DNA from: Gemmata massiliana
Lineage (GTDB): Bacteria > Planctomycetota > Planctomycetia > Gemmatales > Gemmataceae
Length of the DNA: 64,000 nucleotides
Direction of reading: 5' to 3'
NCBI RefSeq assembly: GCF_901538265.1
Contig: NZ_LR593886.1
Location: 4,609,738-4,673,737 of the forward strand
In this document: in pieces, positions 1 to 7,226 of the stretch
Numbering within the stretch: position 1 is the first letter of the stretch
Layout: the number at the start of each line of letters is the position of its first letter
Position numbers and translations under genes: made by a program
The notes under the pieces: generated by a model
Databases searched by the model: none
What the model saw: the letters and a program-made list of their open reading frames with translations, nothing else
Told to the model about the DNA's origin: nothing

Positions 1-1665
1 GGGGAAGAACTCGACGCGGAGGGTCTTCGTCACGAGCGGGATCGGTCGAACGATCGTCTCGGAATCGCTACCGTCGCGAATGTTCACGCTCAGTGTGGCG
101 GCGGGAGCCGCACCGGGGGCGACTTTCTCAAAAACCTCAGCCGGGAGCTTGAATCGCACGTCCAGGAAGACTTTCCCAGTCGAGTCAGTGGTGAACAGCG
201 AGTTCGATTGTTGGAAGAAGTCCGAGCTGCCCGTCGAGGCGACGACGTTGGCGGTCGCGTTCTTCATCGGCCCGCCGGCGGTGCGCGAAACGTCGATCCG
301 CGCCTGCACGAACTCGTTGGGGCCGTAAGACTTGCCATCGAACTCGAGTTTCTTCTCGAACGTATCCGGGACGTAACGGTTTACGATGAACTTGCGCGTT
401 TCGAGGAGCACTTCTTTGCCGGTTTCGGCACTCGCCTCGAACAGATCGAGCTTGTATTCACCGCCGGGTGCGTCCGAAGCCAGCGTGTGTTCACCGACCC
501 CGATCCCGCGGAGCGGCTTGTTGTCCGGCCCCAGCACGGGGCGGATTTCCTGGAGCAGCCGACCGTTACCCTCGTCGAGCGTGGTGACGGCGTCGCCCGG
601 GTCGCGCAGCCGGAATTTCAGGTGCAGGTCTGTTCCCGGCGGGCGGAGCGTGGAGCGGTCCAGCGTGAGCGAGCGGAACCGGATCGTTTCGCCCGGCTTG
701 TAGAGCGGCTTGTCCGTGACGAGGTGCGTGACGAACACCGGGCGCGCGAGCGGCAGGCGCTCGGCCAGCACGCTCTTGCGGTCGTCGGTGAACGCGGTCA
801 CTTCGAGGAACAGATCGGACCCGGGCTTCACCTTTTCCCAGAACGCGACCGGGAGTTCGAGCGTCGCCGCGCCGACGGGCTTGTCGTGCGTCTGGCGCAG
901 AAGCTCCTGGTCCTTCCCGTCCTTGACGACCACGTCCATTTTCTGTGGCCGGCCGACCGCACCGTGGCGTAAGGTTTCGATCTGCCACTTGTTCGGCGCG
1001 CCGGGCTGGATGTGAGCTGGGCCGGTCAGCCGGACGACGAATTCCTTGTCTTCGATCGCTTTCCGGGCGCTCTCGTAAGCAGCTTGGTATTCCGCCTGGA
1101 GTGCGTTTTCCGCAGCAAGTGCGGCTTCAATGTGTTTGCGCGATTCGCTTTGTGCTTTTGCTTTTTCGGCTTCAGCGCGGGCAACTTCTTCGAGTTGGAT
1201 CTGGAGCGCGCGTTGCTTCTCGGCGACGTCGTGCGAGCGCGAGTACCAGCCGTAACCTTGTGACCCGACCAGTGCGCCGAGCGTGCCGAAAACGGCCAGC
1301 CAGACCACCGATTTGAGGGAACGCGGGCGGCGCATAACGTTCTCCTGTTGTTTGGGAGAGGGATTCGGTGACACGTGCGCGGGCGGCACTTCAGCCGGCG
1401 CGCGCGGAACGGGCGCCGGCCGGGTGGCGGGCACTGCGACTGATTCGGGCGGCGCCTGGGCGAGCGCCTTGGGTTCGGGAAGCCCGGCCACGTGGCCGAT
1501 GAGGTCGGCGAAGAAGCTCATGAACCGGATGTAGTGCTCCTCGGCCTCCGGGTGCATGAGCACGAGTTCTTCCAGCCGGCGAAGTTGGTCCGGCGAAATG
1601 ACTTCTTCGCAAAGGGCATCGAGCAGAGGCTGAAGTTCCGCAATGACGTTGGATTCGGGGTTCAC
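1..1665 (-). CDS. Membrane protein with FecR-like N-terminus and alpha-2-macroglobulin MG2 domain (partial, C-terminus outside window)
   Basis: The reading frame stays open from a GTG at 1665 to the window edge (555 codons). Residues 1-110 are cytosolic-like and start with a helix-rich stretch (LLDALCEEVISPDQLRRLEE) typical of the N-terminus of planctomycete FecR-type anti-sigma proteins. One membrane helix follows at about 115-130, then an Ala/Glu/Lys coiled stretch, then an extracytoplasmic beta region with DKPLYKPGETI near residue 315, the hallmark of the MG2 domain of alpha-2-macroglobulins. The start overlaps the stop of the sigma factor gene by 4 nt (GTGA), implying translational coupling. 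Inference: a membrane-bound partner of that sigma factor whose outer part is an A2M-like protein. The thioester and bait regions, if present, lie beyond the window. Confidence 0.82.
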   Translation of the reverse strand, partial: MNPESNVIAELQPLLDALCEEVISPDQLRRLEELVLMHPEAEEHYIRFMSFFADLIGHVAGLPEPKALAQAPPESVAVPATRPAPVPRAPAEVPPAHVSPNPSPKQQENVMRRPRSLKSVVWLAVFGTLGALVGSQGYGWYSRSHDVAEKQRALQIQLEEVARAEAEKAKAQSESRKHIEAALAAENALQAEYQAAYESARKAIEDKEFVVRLTGPAHIQPGAPNKWQIETLRHGAVGRPQKMDVVVKDGKDQELLRQTHDKPVGAATLELPVAFWEKVKPGSDLFLEVTAFTDDRKSVLAERLPLARPVFVTHLVTDKPLYKPGETIRFRSLTLDRSTLRPPGTDLHLKFRLRDPGDAVTTLDEGNGRLLQEIRPVLGPDNKPLRGIGVGEHTLASDAPGGEYKLDLFEASAETGKEVLLETRKFIVNRYVPDTFEKKLEFDGKSYGPNEFVQARIDVSRTAGGPMKNATANVVASTGSSDFFQQSNSLFTTDSTGKVFLDVRFKLPAEVFEKVAPGAAPAATLSVNIRDGSDSETIVRPIPLVTKTLRVEFFP

Positions 1666-2252
1666 GCGCGGCCCTCCTGGGTGAGCGTTTTTTGGACGCA
1701 CTGCATGAGCGCTTCGCGGACCTTGGCCAGTGCCTTGTACACGGCGTCCACGGAGCGCCCGAGTTGTTCGGAGGTGGATTGCGTGGTCGCACCGTCGGCG
1801 AACCGGCGCGCGAGCAAATCGCGGTCTGGGTCCGGGAGCTTTTCGATACACGTTGCTAGCGCGTCCCGGCGGTCGTCGAGCTGGAGCGCGTCCGCTTGCC
1901 CGGCCGCGGTTTCGGCGATGCGCTTCAGGAAGATCTGGCTCAACCGGGCCTGGGCGCGGTTCGATTTCTTGTTGAAGTCGAGCACCTTGTGGTAGGCCAC
2001 GCGGCGCGCCCACGCCAGGAACTCCGTGGGGGGCGCATTCGCGTCGAACTTGTCCCACATCGTCAGGCTGGTGTCCTGCAGCACGTCGTCCGCGTCCGCA
2101 CGGTTCGGGAGCAGCGTGAGGACGTAGGCGTACAGCCGGCGCTGGTTCTGGAGGAACAGGCGAAGGAACAGTCGGTTCTTGTCTGTGGCCGGGCGGTCGG
2201 CTTCGTCCGGTTCTACGGGTGAGGCCGGTCCGTAGTCGGCGTCCACTGCCAT
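1662..2252 (-). CDS. ECF RNA polymerase sigma factor (Rhodopirellula/Verrucomicrobium-type)
   Basis: A 196-residue sigma-70 family factor of ECF size. Region 2 is visible at about 35-100 (ADADDVLQDTSLTMWDKF, then FLAWARRVAYHKVLDF) and the region 4 helix-turn-helix at about 135-185 (TTQSTSEQLGRSVDAVYKAL). The long linker and short basic tail fit the planctomycete/verrucomicrobial ECF subfamily. The stop overlaps the GTG start of the next gene, which encodes a FecR-like membrane protein, so the two probably form a sigma/anti-sigma pair. No -35/-10 element could be assigned with confidence. Confidence 0.9.
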   Translation of the reverse strand: MAVDADYGPASPVEPDEADRPATDKNRLFLRLFLQNQRRLYAYVLTLLPNRADADDVLQDTSLTMWDKFDANAPPTEFLAWARRVAYHKVLDFNKKSNRAQARLSQIFLKRIAETAAGQADALQLDDRRDALATCIEKLPDPDRDLLARRFADGATTQSTSEQLGRSVDAVYKALAKVREALMQCVQKTLTQEGRA

Positions 2253-2610
2253 AACTGGAGCCCTCTTGTGGAGAAGAAGGAGGAACGGCGCTGGTTCCCG
2301 GAGCGCGCAGGAGCACCAACCGTTTCTTCAGCAGAAAGCGGACAGTGTGCCCGGACGTTGGGGAAGGGCGGCCGTGCGATCCGTATCCGCTACTTAGTTG
2401 ACACCAGAGTCGCCGATTGGAAGAAAAAATTCCCGGTTCGAGTGCGGGGCGCTCAAGCCATTTCGCGTTCCGTTTGTTCCGGCGACACAGACTGTCCGGG
2501 TGGCGCCAGCGCGCCGTGAAATTGACGTGTGCAGCGCACGGGTCTGCCGCTTGCGGTTCGTGGTCCCGACTGGCACTCTATCGCTCGGGACCGAACCGGG
2601 AGCGCTCACT
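2253..2610. other. Intergenic region, no gene recognised
   Basis: This spacer separates the sigma factor gene (minus) from a small plus-strand gene and presumably carries divergent promoters. Short open frames here lack the G/C-ending codon pattern of the neighbours. A longer in-frame version of the 2611 gene would begin at 2398, but its extra residues look like translated spacer. I see no repeat or hairpin of note. Confidence 0.5.
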
Positions 2611-2853
2611 ATGGTCGGGCAAGTCGGCTTGAACGGGGTAACGGTGTACGCATACGTCCTCGCGGACGCGAACGAGATGCGGGTGCGCGTGTCCGCCGAC
2701 GACTGGGAGCGGCTCGGGTTGTCGCCCGGTCAGCGCGTGCGGGTGGAGCGGGGCGGGCAGGCGGAAGCGCCGTTGCTCCTGGCCGCGGCTGAACAGAACC
2801 CGCCCGTGGTGTGGCTGCGGCTCGTCTCGCTCGCCGCCCGCCGCGCGTCGTGA
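2611..2853 (+). CDS. Small hypothetical protein
   Basis: An 80-residue protein beginning MVGQVGLNGVTVYAYVLA. The centre (RVSADDWERLGLSPGQRVRV) resembles a small beta-barrel of the SpoVT/AbrB or RNA-binding kind, but I cannot place it in a family. The in-frame ORF extends upstream to 2398; I prefer the ATG at 2611 because the upstream residues lack coding bias and the conserved-looking strand pattern begins here. It appears monocistronic. Function unknown. Confidence 0.5.
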   Translation: MVGQVGLNGVTVYAYVLADANEMRVRVSADDWERLGLSPGQRVRVERGGQAEAPLLLAAAEQNPPVVWLRLVSLAARRAS

Positions 2854-3262
2854 TTTTTGGTCACGGTGATTGTTGTGTCGACTCGCGAACTCGGATAGCC
2901 TGCTTTTGTTTCCGTGAACGTTTAGCTCGGTGCTCTGCACCAGGCTGATGTTGCGTCAGCCGAGCTTCTACCACGGCACTCGTCTCGGGGACCGCTGTTC
3001 CAGCACCGCTGTCAAGTTGTTGGCGATCGCGATGGGGCAGGTCTGGAACAAACCCGCGGATCGTGGTTCCTGCTCCATCGCGATCGCCAACAACTTGGCG
3101 GTGCCGCGAGCGTTCCGCGAATTAGGCCGAGAAGTAAACCAAAACGGAAACCGCCCTACGATCCGGAGAGTGATCTCCGGATCGTGGCGTTTTGTGCCGG
3201 AATGCGTTCCTGCCGCAATGGGCGCGAGAGGTGGGTGGATAAACCTGCGCTGAGTTAGCGCC
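2854..3262. other. Intergenic region holding a long inverted repeat
   Basis: About 400 nt between two unknown genes that converge on it. Its main content is the hairpin-forming inverted repeat at 3013-3097 described separately. Short open frames on both strands run through the repeat and are not credible genes. Confidence 0.5.
3013..3097. repeat. 23-bp perfect inverted repeat with 39-nt spacer
   Basis: The left arm 3013-3035 (CAAGTTGTTGGCGATCGCGA, then TGG) is the exact reverse complement of 3075-3097. Outside the arms, CACCGC pairs with GCGGTG after a 3-nt bulge, so the structure extends to roughly 3005-3103. Each arm contains the palindrome GCGATCGC. There is no T-run beside it, so it is not a classical terminator. 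It could be a miniature element or a folded RNA. Confidence 0.8.
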
Positions 3263-3796
3263 CTACCAATGCCGGCACACGTCCTGCAAATCGATTTCTT
3301 CTCCGCACTCGGGGCATTCTCCGATTTGTCGAGACAACCCGAGCAACGTGTTACACAAGGCGCTACACCCCTTGAGCGCAGCAACAGCGGCGAACACCCA
3401 GAGTAAGCCGTCCGCATCCTGAACTTCGCGAAGGGATTCCAGGGCGAGTGCCAGTGCGTCTTTCACCGCTCGGTCGTATGCCAGCCGCACGTCGTCTGGC
3501 GCGGAGAGCCAGTCGGCCTCGGATATCAGCCCCGCGATCGTGCCGATTTGCTCCAGCGTTTCCGCGCGTTGACCCGCCGGGATGCGTTCCAGCGCAACGA
3601 CCAAGTGCGGGAGCGCTGCCAGTGTTGTTTCTTCGACATCGAATTGCGGCCACAGGTGCTGGGCGAGTGAGTCGAAGGCTCGACCGTCCGGCGCCGGGTT
3701 GTTTCGCAGTTCGACGAGGAGTGAGAGGAATTGTTCGGGGCGGCTTGTTCGACTGGTTCGTAACGCGAACCAACGAGGATCGTCGAGTGTCAACAT
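3263..3796 (-). CDS. Hypothetical protein with C-terminal Cys pair
   Basis: About 177 residues, mostly alpha-helical and HEAT-like, starting MLTLDDPRWFALRTS and ending with a small putative zinc site (CPECGEEIDLQDVCRHW). The ATG at 3796 is chosen because GGAGG lies 5 nt upstream; an ATG at 3928 would add 44 residues but has no ribosome binding site. Family not recognised. The MLTLDDPRW opening recalls small proteins of contact-dependent or immunity loci, but that is only an impression. Confidence 0.65.
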   Translation of the reverse strand: MLTLDDPRWFALRTSRTSRPEQFLSLLVELRNNPAPDGRAFDSLAQHLWPQFDVEETTLAALPHLVVALERIPAGQRAETLEQIGTIAGLISEADWLSAPDDVRLAYDRAVKDALALALESLREVQDADGLLWVFAAVAALKGCSALCNTLLGLSRQIGECPECGEEIDLQDVCRHW

Positions 3797-4329
3797 CTCC
3801 GCCTCCGTGTGTCGAACCTGAAATGTACTTGCTTCGTTGAGAACACGTATTGTGAAGTGCCACGTAACGTATTCCCACCAACGATCGGGGTAGGACACCT
3901 GCACGGCAACATGAATGCTTTGCTCCATTAAAGCGTGTTCACTGCGAAGAAAATGCAGAAATTTGCTCGGGAAACGGTTGTGGGTGCCGACTTTCTCTCG
4001 GCTTTCGGGTAAAATGGATTGAGTAACCGAAACTGCAATCGATTGCGTACTGTCGAGATATTTCGTGAGTATTTTGGGGCCGATAATTGAGGGTCCGTCA
4101 CCGTTTCAAGTCGCCGCCGGTTTATGCGAGATGAATTTTTCACAAGTCGCCAAGTGGCATATTGTTACGGCAATTGGGTAGCAAATCCTCACCCCGAAAA
4201 TGTTAGCGAATGTTAGCGTTCGGTTCGCCCGCGTGGTGCGGGTAAAACGGCGTTTGAAGCCGCCGATTTTCAAGAAGTTCATACACTAAGAGATTACGCT
4301 TGTTGGATCTACAACCGGGGAAGGACCAC
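3797..4329. other. Intergenic region, AT-richer, upstream of DEAD-box helicase gene
   Basis: More than 500 nt without a convincing gene, unless the 3263 gene starts at 3928. Base composition from about 3930 to 4320 is clearly lower in GC than the flanks. It contains a tandem GTTAGC motif at 4200-4217 and an AT-rich stretch just before the helicase start. DEAD-box helicase genes often have long regulatory leaders, so a leader RNA is possible but not shown. Confidence 0.45.
4200..4217 (+). promoter_or_regulatory. Tandem GTTAGC motif (possible operator or repeat)
   Basis: ATGTTAGCGAATGTTAGC contains two ATGTTAGC units with centres 10 nt apart, one helical turn. A near-identical copy occurs at 52511-52528, also in an AT-rich spacer. 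This copy ends 112 nt before the helicase ATG. Repeat spacing and position suggest a protein-binding site; direct evidence is lacking. Confidence 0.4.
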
Positions 4330-6018
4330 ATGGTCGAGACGATGGCAGAAACGACGGCGACAATGACGGTGTCGGGGTTCGCGAACTTGGGTTTGGACAA
4401 TCGCCTCGTTGATGCACTATCCGGTCTCGGCTACGAAGAGCCGACCCCCATTCAGCGCGAAGCGATTCCGCCACTGATCGAGGGCCGTGACGTCATCGGC
4501 CAGGCGGCGACGGGTACCGGGAAGACCGCCGCGTTTTCGCTCCCACTGATCCACCGCCTTTCGACCCTCACTGTTCGTACCCGCCCCACCGCTCTGATTC
4601 TGGTTCCCACGCGCGAACTGGCGATGCAGGTCGCGGAATCGGTCGAGCGCTACGGTAAGCCGCTCGGGATTCGCGTTCTGGCGATGTACGGTGGCACCGG
4701 GATGGACACGCAATTCCGCGCGCTGCACCGCGGCGTTGACGTGGTCGTTGCGACGCCGGGGCGGGCACTCGATCACCTGCGCCGCGGGTCGCTCGTGCTC
4801 AGCGAGATCGCGGCCGTGGTGCTGGACGAAGCCGACGAAATGCTCGACATGGGTTTCGCCGAGGACATCGAAGCCCTCATCGCGGCGACTCCGACGACCC
4901 GGCAAACGGTGCTGTTCTCCGCGACGATGGCCCCGCGCATCCGGGCCATTGCGGGCCGGCACCTGACGAACGCGGTCGAGATCGTGATCGCGCGTGCCCC
5001 GGTCGCGGCCGGAGCCGCTCCGCGTGTGCGCCAGACGGCGTACCTCGTTCCGCGTGTACACAAACTGGCCGCGCTCGGTCGCGTGCTCGACGCGGAAGCG
5101 CCGAAGGCCGCGCTGATCTTCTGCAAAACGCGGTCGGAAGTCGACCAACTCACCGAAGCGCTGGCCGCACGCGGGTACCGCCCCGAAGCGCTGCACGGCG
5201 GGATGTCGCAGGACCAGCGCGACCGCGTGATGCGGTTGTTCCGGTCGGGTCAGGCGAACCTGCTCGTGGCGACCGACGTGGCCGCACGCGGGTTGGACGT
5301 CGATCACCTCACGCACGTCGTCAACTACCAGTTGCCGCTCGGGACCGAGGCTTACGTTCACCGGATCGGGCGCGTGGGTCGGGCCGGGCGCGAGGGCGTG
5401 GCTCTTACCGTGGCCGAGCCGCGTGAGCAATCAGCGCTGCGGGCCATTGAGCGCGTGACCGGCCAGCGTGTCGAGTTCGCGCGGGTGCCCACGGCAGCGG
5501 ACCTGAAGGCGCGCCGGGCGGAACGCACGAAAGACGCGATCCGTGCGACGATCGCGGAAGGCGAACTCGATCAGTTCCGCGGAATCGTCGAGTCATTGGG
5601 CAGCGAGTTCGACCCGACGGCCATCGCGCTGGCCGCGTTGAAATTGGCTCACCGCGCGGAAATCGGCGACACCGCGGACGAGCCCGACATCCCCACCACG
5701 GTGCCGGAACAGTCGCGCACGCCGTTCCGGGCACGCGGGCAACAGCACCAGCAGCACCAGACGCGCTCGCCCGGTCCGCGCCTGGCTCGCATCTTCATCA
5801 GCGCGGGCCGCGAGTCCGGGATCGCGCCGCGCGACCTGGTTGGCGCGATCGCCAACGAGTCGGGCCTCCCGGGGCGCGACATCCGCGGGATCGAAATCAC
5901 CGACCGCTTCTCCATCGTGGAAGTGCCCGAAGACGCGGCCGAGCACGTGATCGAATCGCTGAACGGCGCCCGCTTGCGGGGCCGCCGGGTTAGCGCTCGC
6001 CGCGACCGCCGCGAATGA
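4330..6018 (+). CDS. DEAD-box ATP-dependent RNA helicase with DbpA-type RNA-binding domain
   Basis: A 562-residue DEAD-box helicase that remodels RNA duplexes, probably in ribosome assembly or mRNA turnover. Q motif GYEEPTPIQ near 33-41, Walker A ATGTGKT near 59-65, DEAD near 167, SAT near 197 and HRIGRVGRAG near 343 are all present. Residues about 485-562 form a DbpA/CsdA-type RNA-binding domain (RIFISAGRESGIAPRDLVGA), giving the CsdA/DeaD architecture. The ATG at 4330 follows GGGGAAGGA; an upstream in-frame TTG at 4300 is less likely. It is preceded by a long AT-rich leader and followed by two strong hairpins. Confidence 0.95.
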   Translation: MVETMAETTATMTVSGFANLGLDNRLVDALSGLGYEEPTPIQREAIPPLIEGRDVIGQAATGTGKTAAFSLPLIHRLSTLTVRTRPTALILVPTRELAMQVAESVERYGKPLGIRVLAMYGGTGMDTQFRALHRGVDVVVATPGRALDHLRRGSLVLSEIAAVVLDEADEMLDMGFAEDIEALIAATPTTRQTVLFSATMAPRIRAIAGRHLTNAVEIVIARAPVAAGAAPRVRQTAYLVPRVHKLAALGRVLDAEAPKAALIFCKTRSEVDQLTEALAARGYRPEALHGGMSQDQRDRVMRLFRSGQANLLVATDVAARGLDVDHLTHVVNYQLPLGTEAYVHRIGRVGRAGREGVALTVAEPREQSALRAIERVTGQRVEFARVPTAADLKARRAERTKDAIRATIAEGELDQFRGIVESLGSEFDPTAIALAALKLAHRAEIGDTADEPDIPTTVPEQSRTPFRARGQQHQQHQTRSPGPRLARIFISAGRESGIAPRDLVGAIANESGLPGRDIRGIEITDRFSIVEVPEDAAEHVIESLNGARLRGRRVSARRDRRE

Positions 6019-6043
6019 GTGTGATTGGCTCTCGTTTTGCTTG

Positions 6044-6121
6044 CTTTTGTAGCCGGCCTCTGCGAGGCCGGGGAGCCACTGACTGCAGATCTCCCGGCCT
6101 CGCAGAGGCCGGCTACAAAAG
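6044..6121. repeat. REP-like palindrome, 29-bp perfect stem
   Basis: 6044-6072 (starting CTTTTGTAGCCGGCCTCTGC) is the exact reverse complement of 6093-6121, with a 20-nt loop. Each arm itself contains GGCCTCTGCGAGGCC, a smaller palindrome. It sits in the convergent gap after the helicase gene. The nested GC palindrome suggests a REP-type dispersed element that may also terminate transcription. Confidence 0.8.
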
Positions 6122-6158
6122 ATAAATCATCAGCAAGATTCGGTGTGATTGAATCTTA

Positions 6159-6204
6159 AAAAGCAGAAGGGCGTGGCAGTTTACTGCCACGCCCTTCTGC
6201 TTTT
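6159..6204. terminator. Bidirectional intrinsic terminator
   Basis: A 21-bp perfect stem (6159-6179 with 6184-6204) closed by a 4-nt loop. On the minus strand the stem is followed by TTTTTAAG, fitting termination of the DUF1559 gene that ends at 6236. On the plus strand it ends in CTTTT and could back up helicase termination. Confidence 0.85.
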
Positions 6205-6235
6205 GCACCCGACGACTCACATCGGGAACAATCGG

Positions 6236-7159
6236 TTACCAGTCGCTCGGGACCGGCTGGCCGTCGGCCGGGTCGATCGCGAGCGCCCAGGTGGTCGCGG
6301 AAACGCTCGAAGACACCGTGCGGACGCTCCCGTCCAGCAGCCCGACGACCATCCCGCCGGTGTGGGAGGTGCTCGGCCGGGAGTAGTCGGCCATGTTCGG
6401 CTTCACCCCGACTTGCGGAACCCCGTTCGAGTACTTGCCGAACATCGGCGCGGTCGTGTTCGGGTTCGCGTACTGGTGCGACGACGGCCACCACCACAGG
6501 GTGCCATACGCGGTGCCGGCCCCGGCCCCGCCCTCGGTGATCCGCTCGGCCGTCAGCACCACGTTCGAGGTGCCGTCCGGAACGTTGCCGATGTTGTACT
6601 GGGCCTTCCACGGGTACAGGGCGTTGGCGCTTCGGGTCGAGTCGTTGCCGTTCACGGTGCCGAGCAGCAGGTAGTTCAGGATGTAGCTGCCGGAGGTGAA
6701 CCCGGCCGCCGGGGTCGCGGTGACCTTGCCGTTGTTAGTGGTCGAGTCGGACGGGCACAGGTACGCCTGGACGACGCCCTGGTTGTAGATGTACCCGCCG
6801 TTCATCACGCCCCACCACGTATCGGTCGGGTTGCCGGAATCGGGGTTTTGACCCGCACGGAACAGGGCGTCCTGTTCGATGTAGGGCAGCAGCAGGTGGA
6901 ACGCGGACGCCCGGTTACGGCCGCTCGTGTCAACGTCGTACAGATTGGGAAGCCGGTCGTTGTTCGCGCCCGCATAGTTAGCCACGGCCAAGCCGAGTTG
7001 CTTGACGTTATTCTGACACTTGAGCCGCGCCGCGGCCTCACGGACCTTCTGGACCGCGGGCAGGAGCAGCCCAATCAGGATCGCGATGATCGCGATCACC
7101 ACCAATAGTTCGATCAGCGTGAAACCGTGCCGGTTCGTGCGGGTCGTCCCAGTCGCCAT
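6236..7159 (-). CDS. DUF1559 domain protein with prepilin-type N-terminus
   Basis: About 307 residues. The N-terminus carries a prepilin cleavage/methylation signal ([20 protein letters not shown]) followed by the conserved [20 protein letters not shown] of the planctomycete DUF1559 (SBP_bac_10) family, which is greatly expanded in this phylum. It is predicted to be processed by a prepilin peptidase and displayed as a pseudopilin-like protein; the role is unknown. The ATG at 7159 is chosen over 7183 because GGAG lies 7 nt upstream and the residues before the basic-hydrophobic motif are atypical. Followed by a strong terminator. Confidence 0.93.
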   Translation of the reverse strand: MATGTTRTNRHGFTLIELLVVIAIIAILIGLLLPAVQKVREAAARLKCQNNVKQLGLAVANYAGANNDRLPNLYDVDTSGRNRASAFHLLLPYIEQDALFRAGQNPDSGNPTDTWWGVMNGGYIYNQGVVQAYLCPSDSTTNNGKVTATPAAGFTSGSYILNYLLLGTVNGNDSTRSANALYPWKAQYNIGNVPDGTSNVVLTAERITEGGAGAGTAYGTLWWWPSSHQYANPNTTAPMFGKYSNGVPQVGVKPNMADYSRPSTSHTGGMVVGLLDGSVRTVSSSVSATTWALAIDPADGQPVPSDW

Positions 7160-7226
7160 TCGTCGTCTCCTGGTGAGTAACACTGTTCAAGCAAGTTTGT
7201 TAGAACGGAGAATGCGGTACCGGTGG

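Noticed and set aside
208-972. 254-codon plus-strand frame at the window start
   Set aside because: It is antisense to the A2M/FecR-like protein, whose frame is open to the edge and carries recognisable motifs.
3928-4143. 71-codon minus-strand frame in an AT-richer spacer
   Set aside because: No ribosome binding site, codon use not like neighbouring genes, no recognisable feature.
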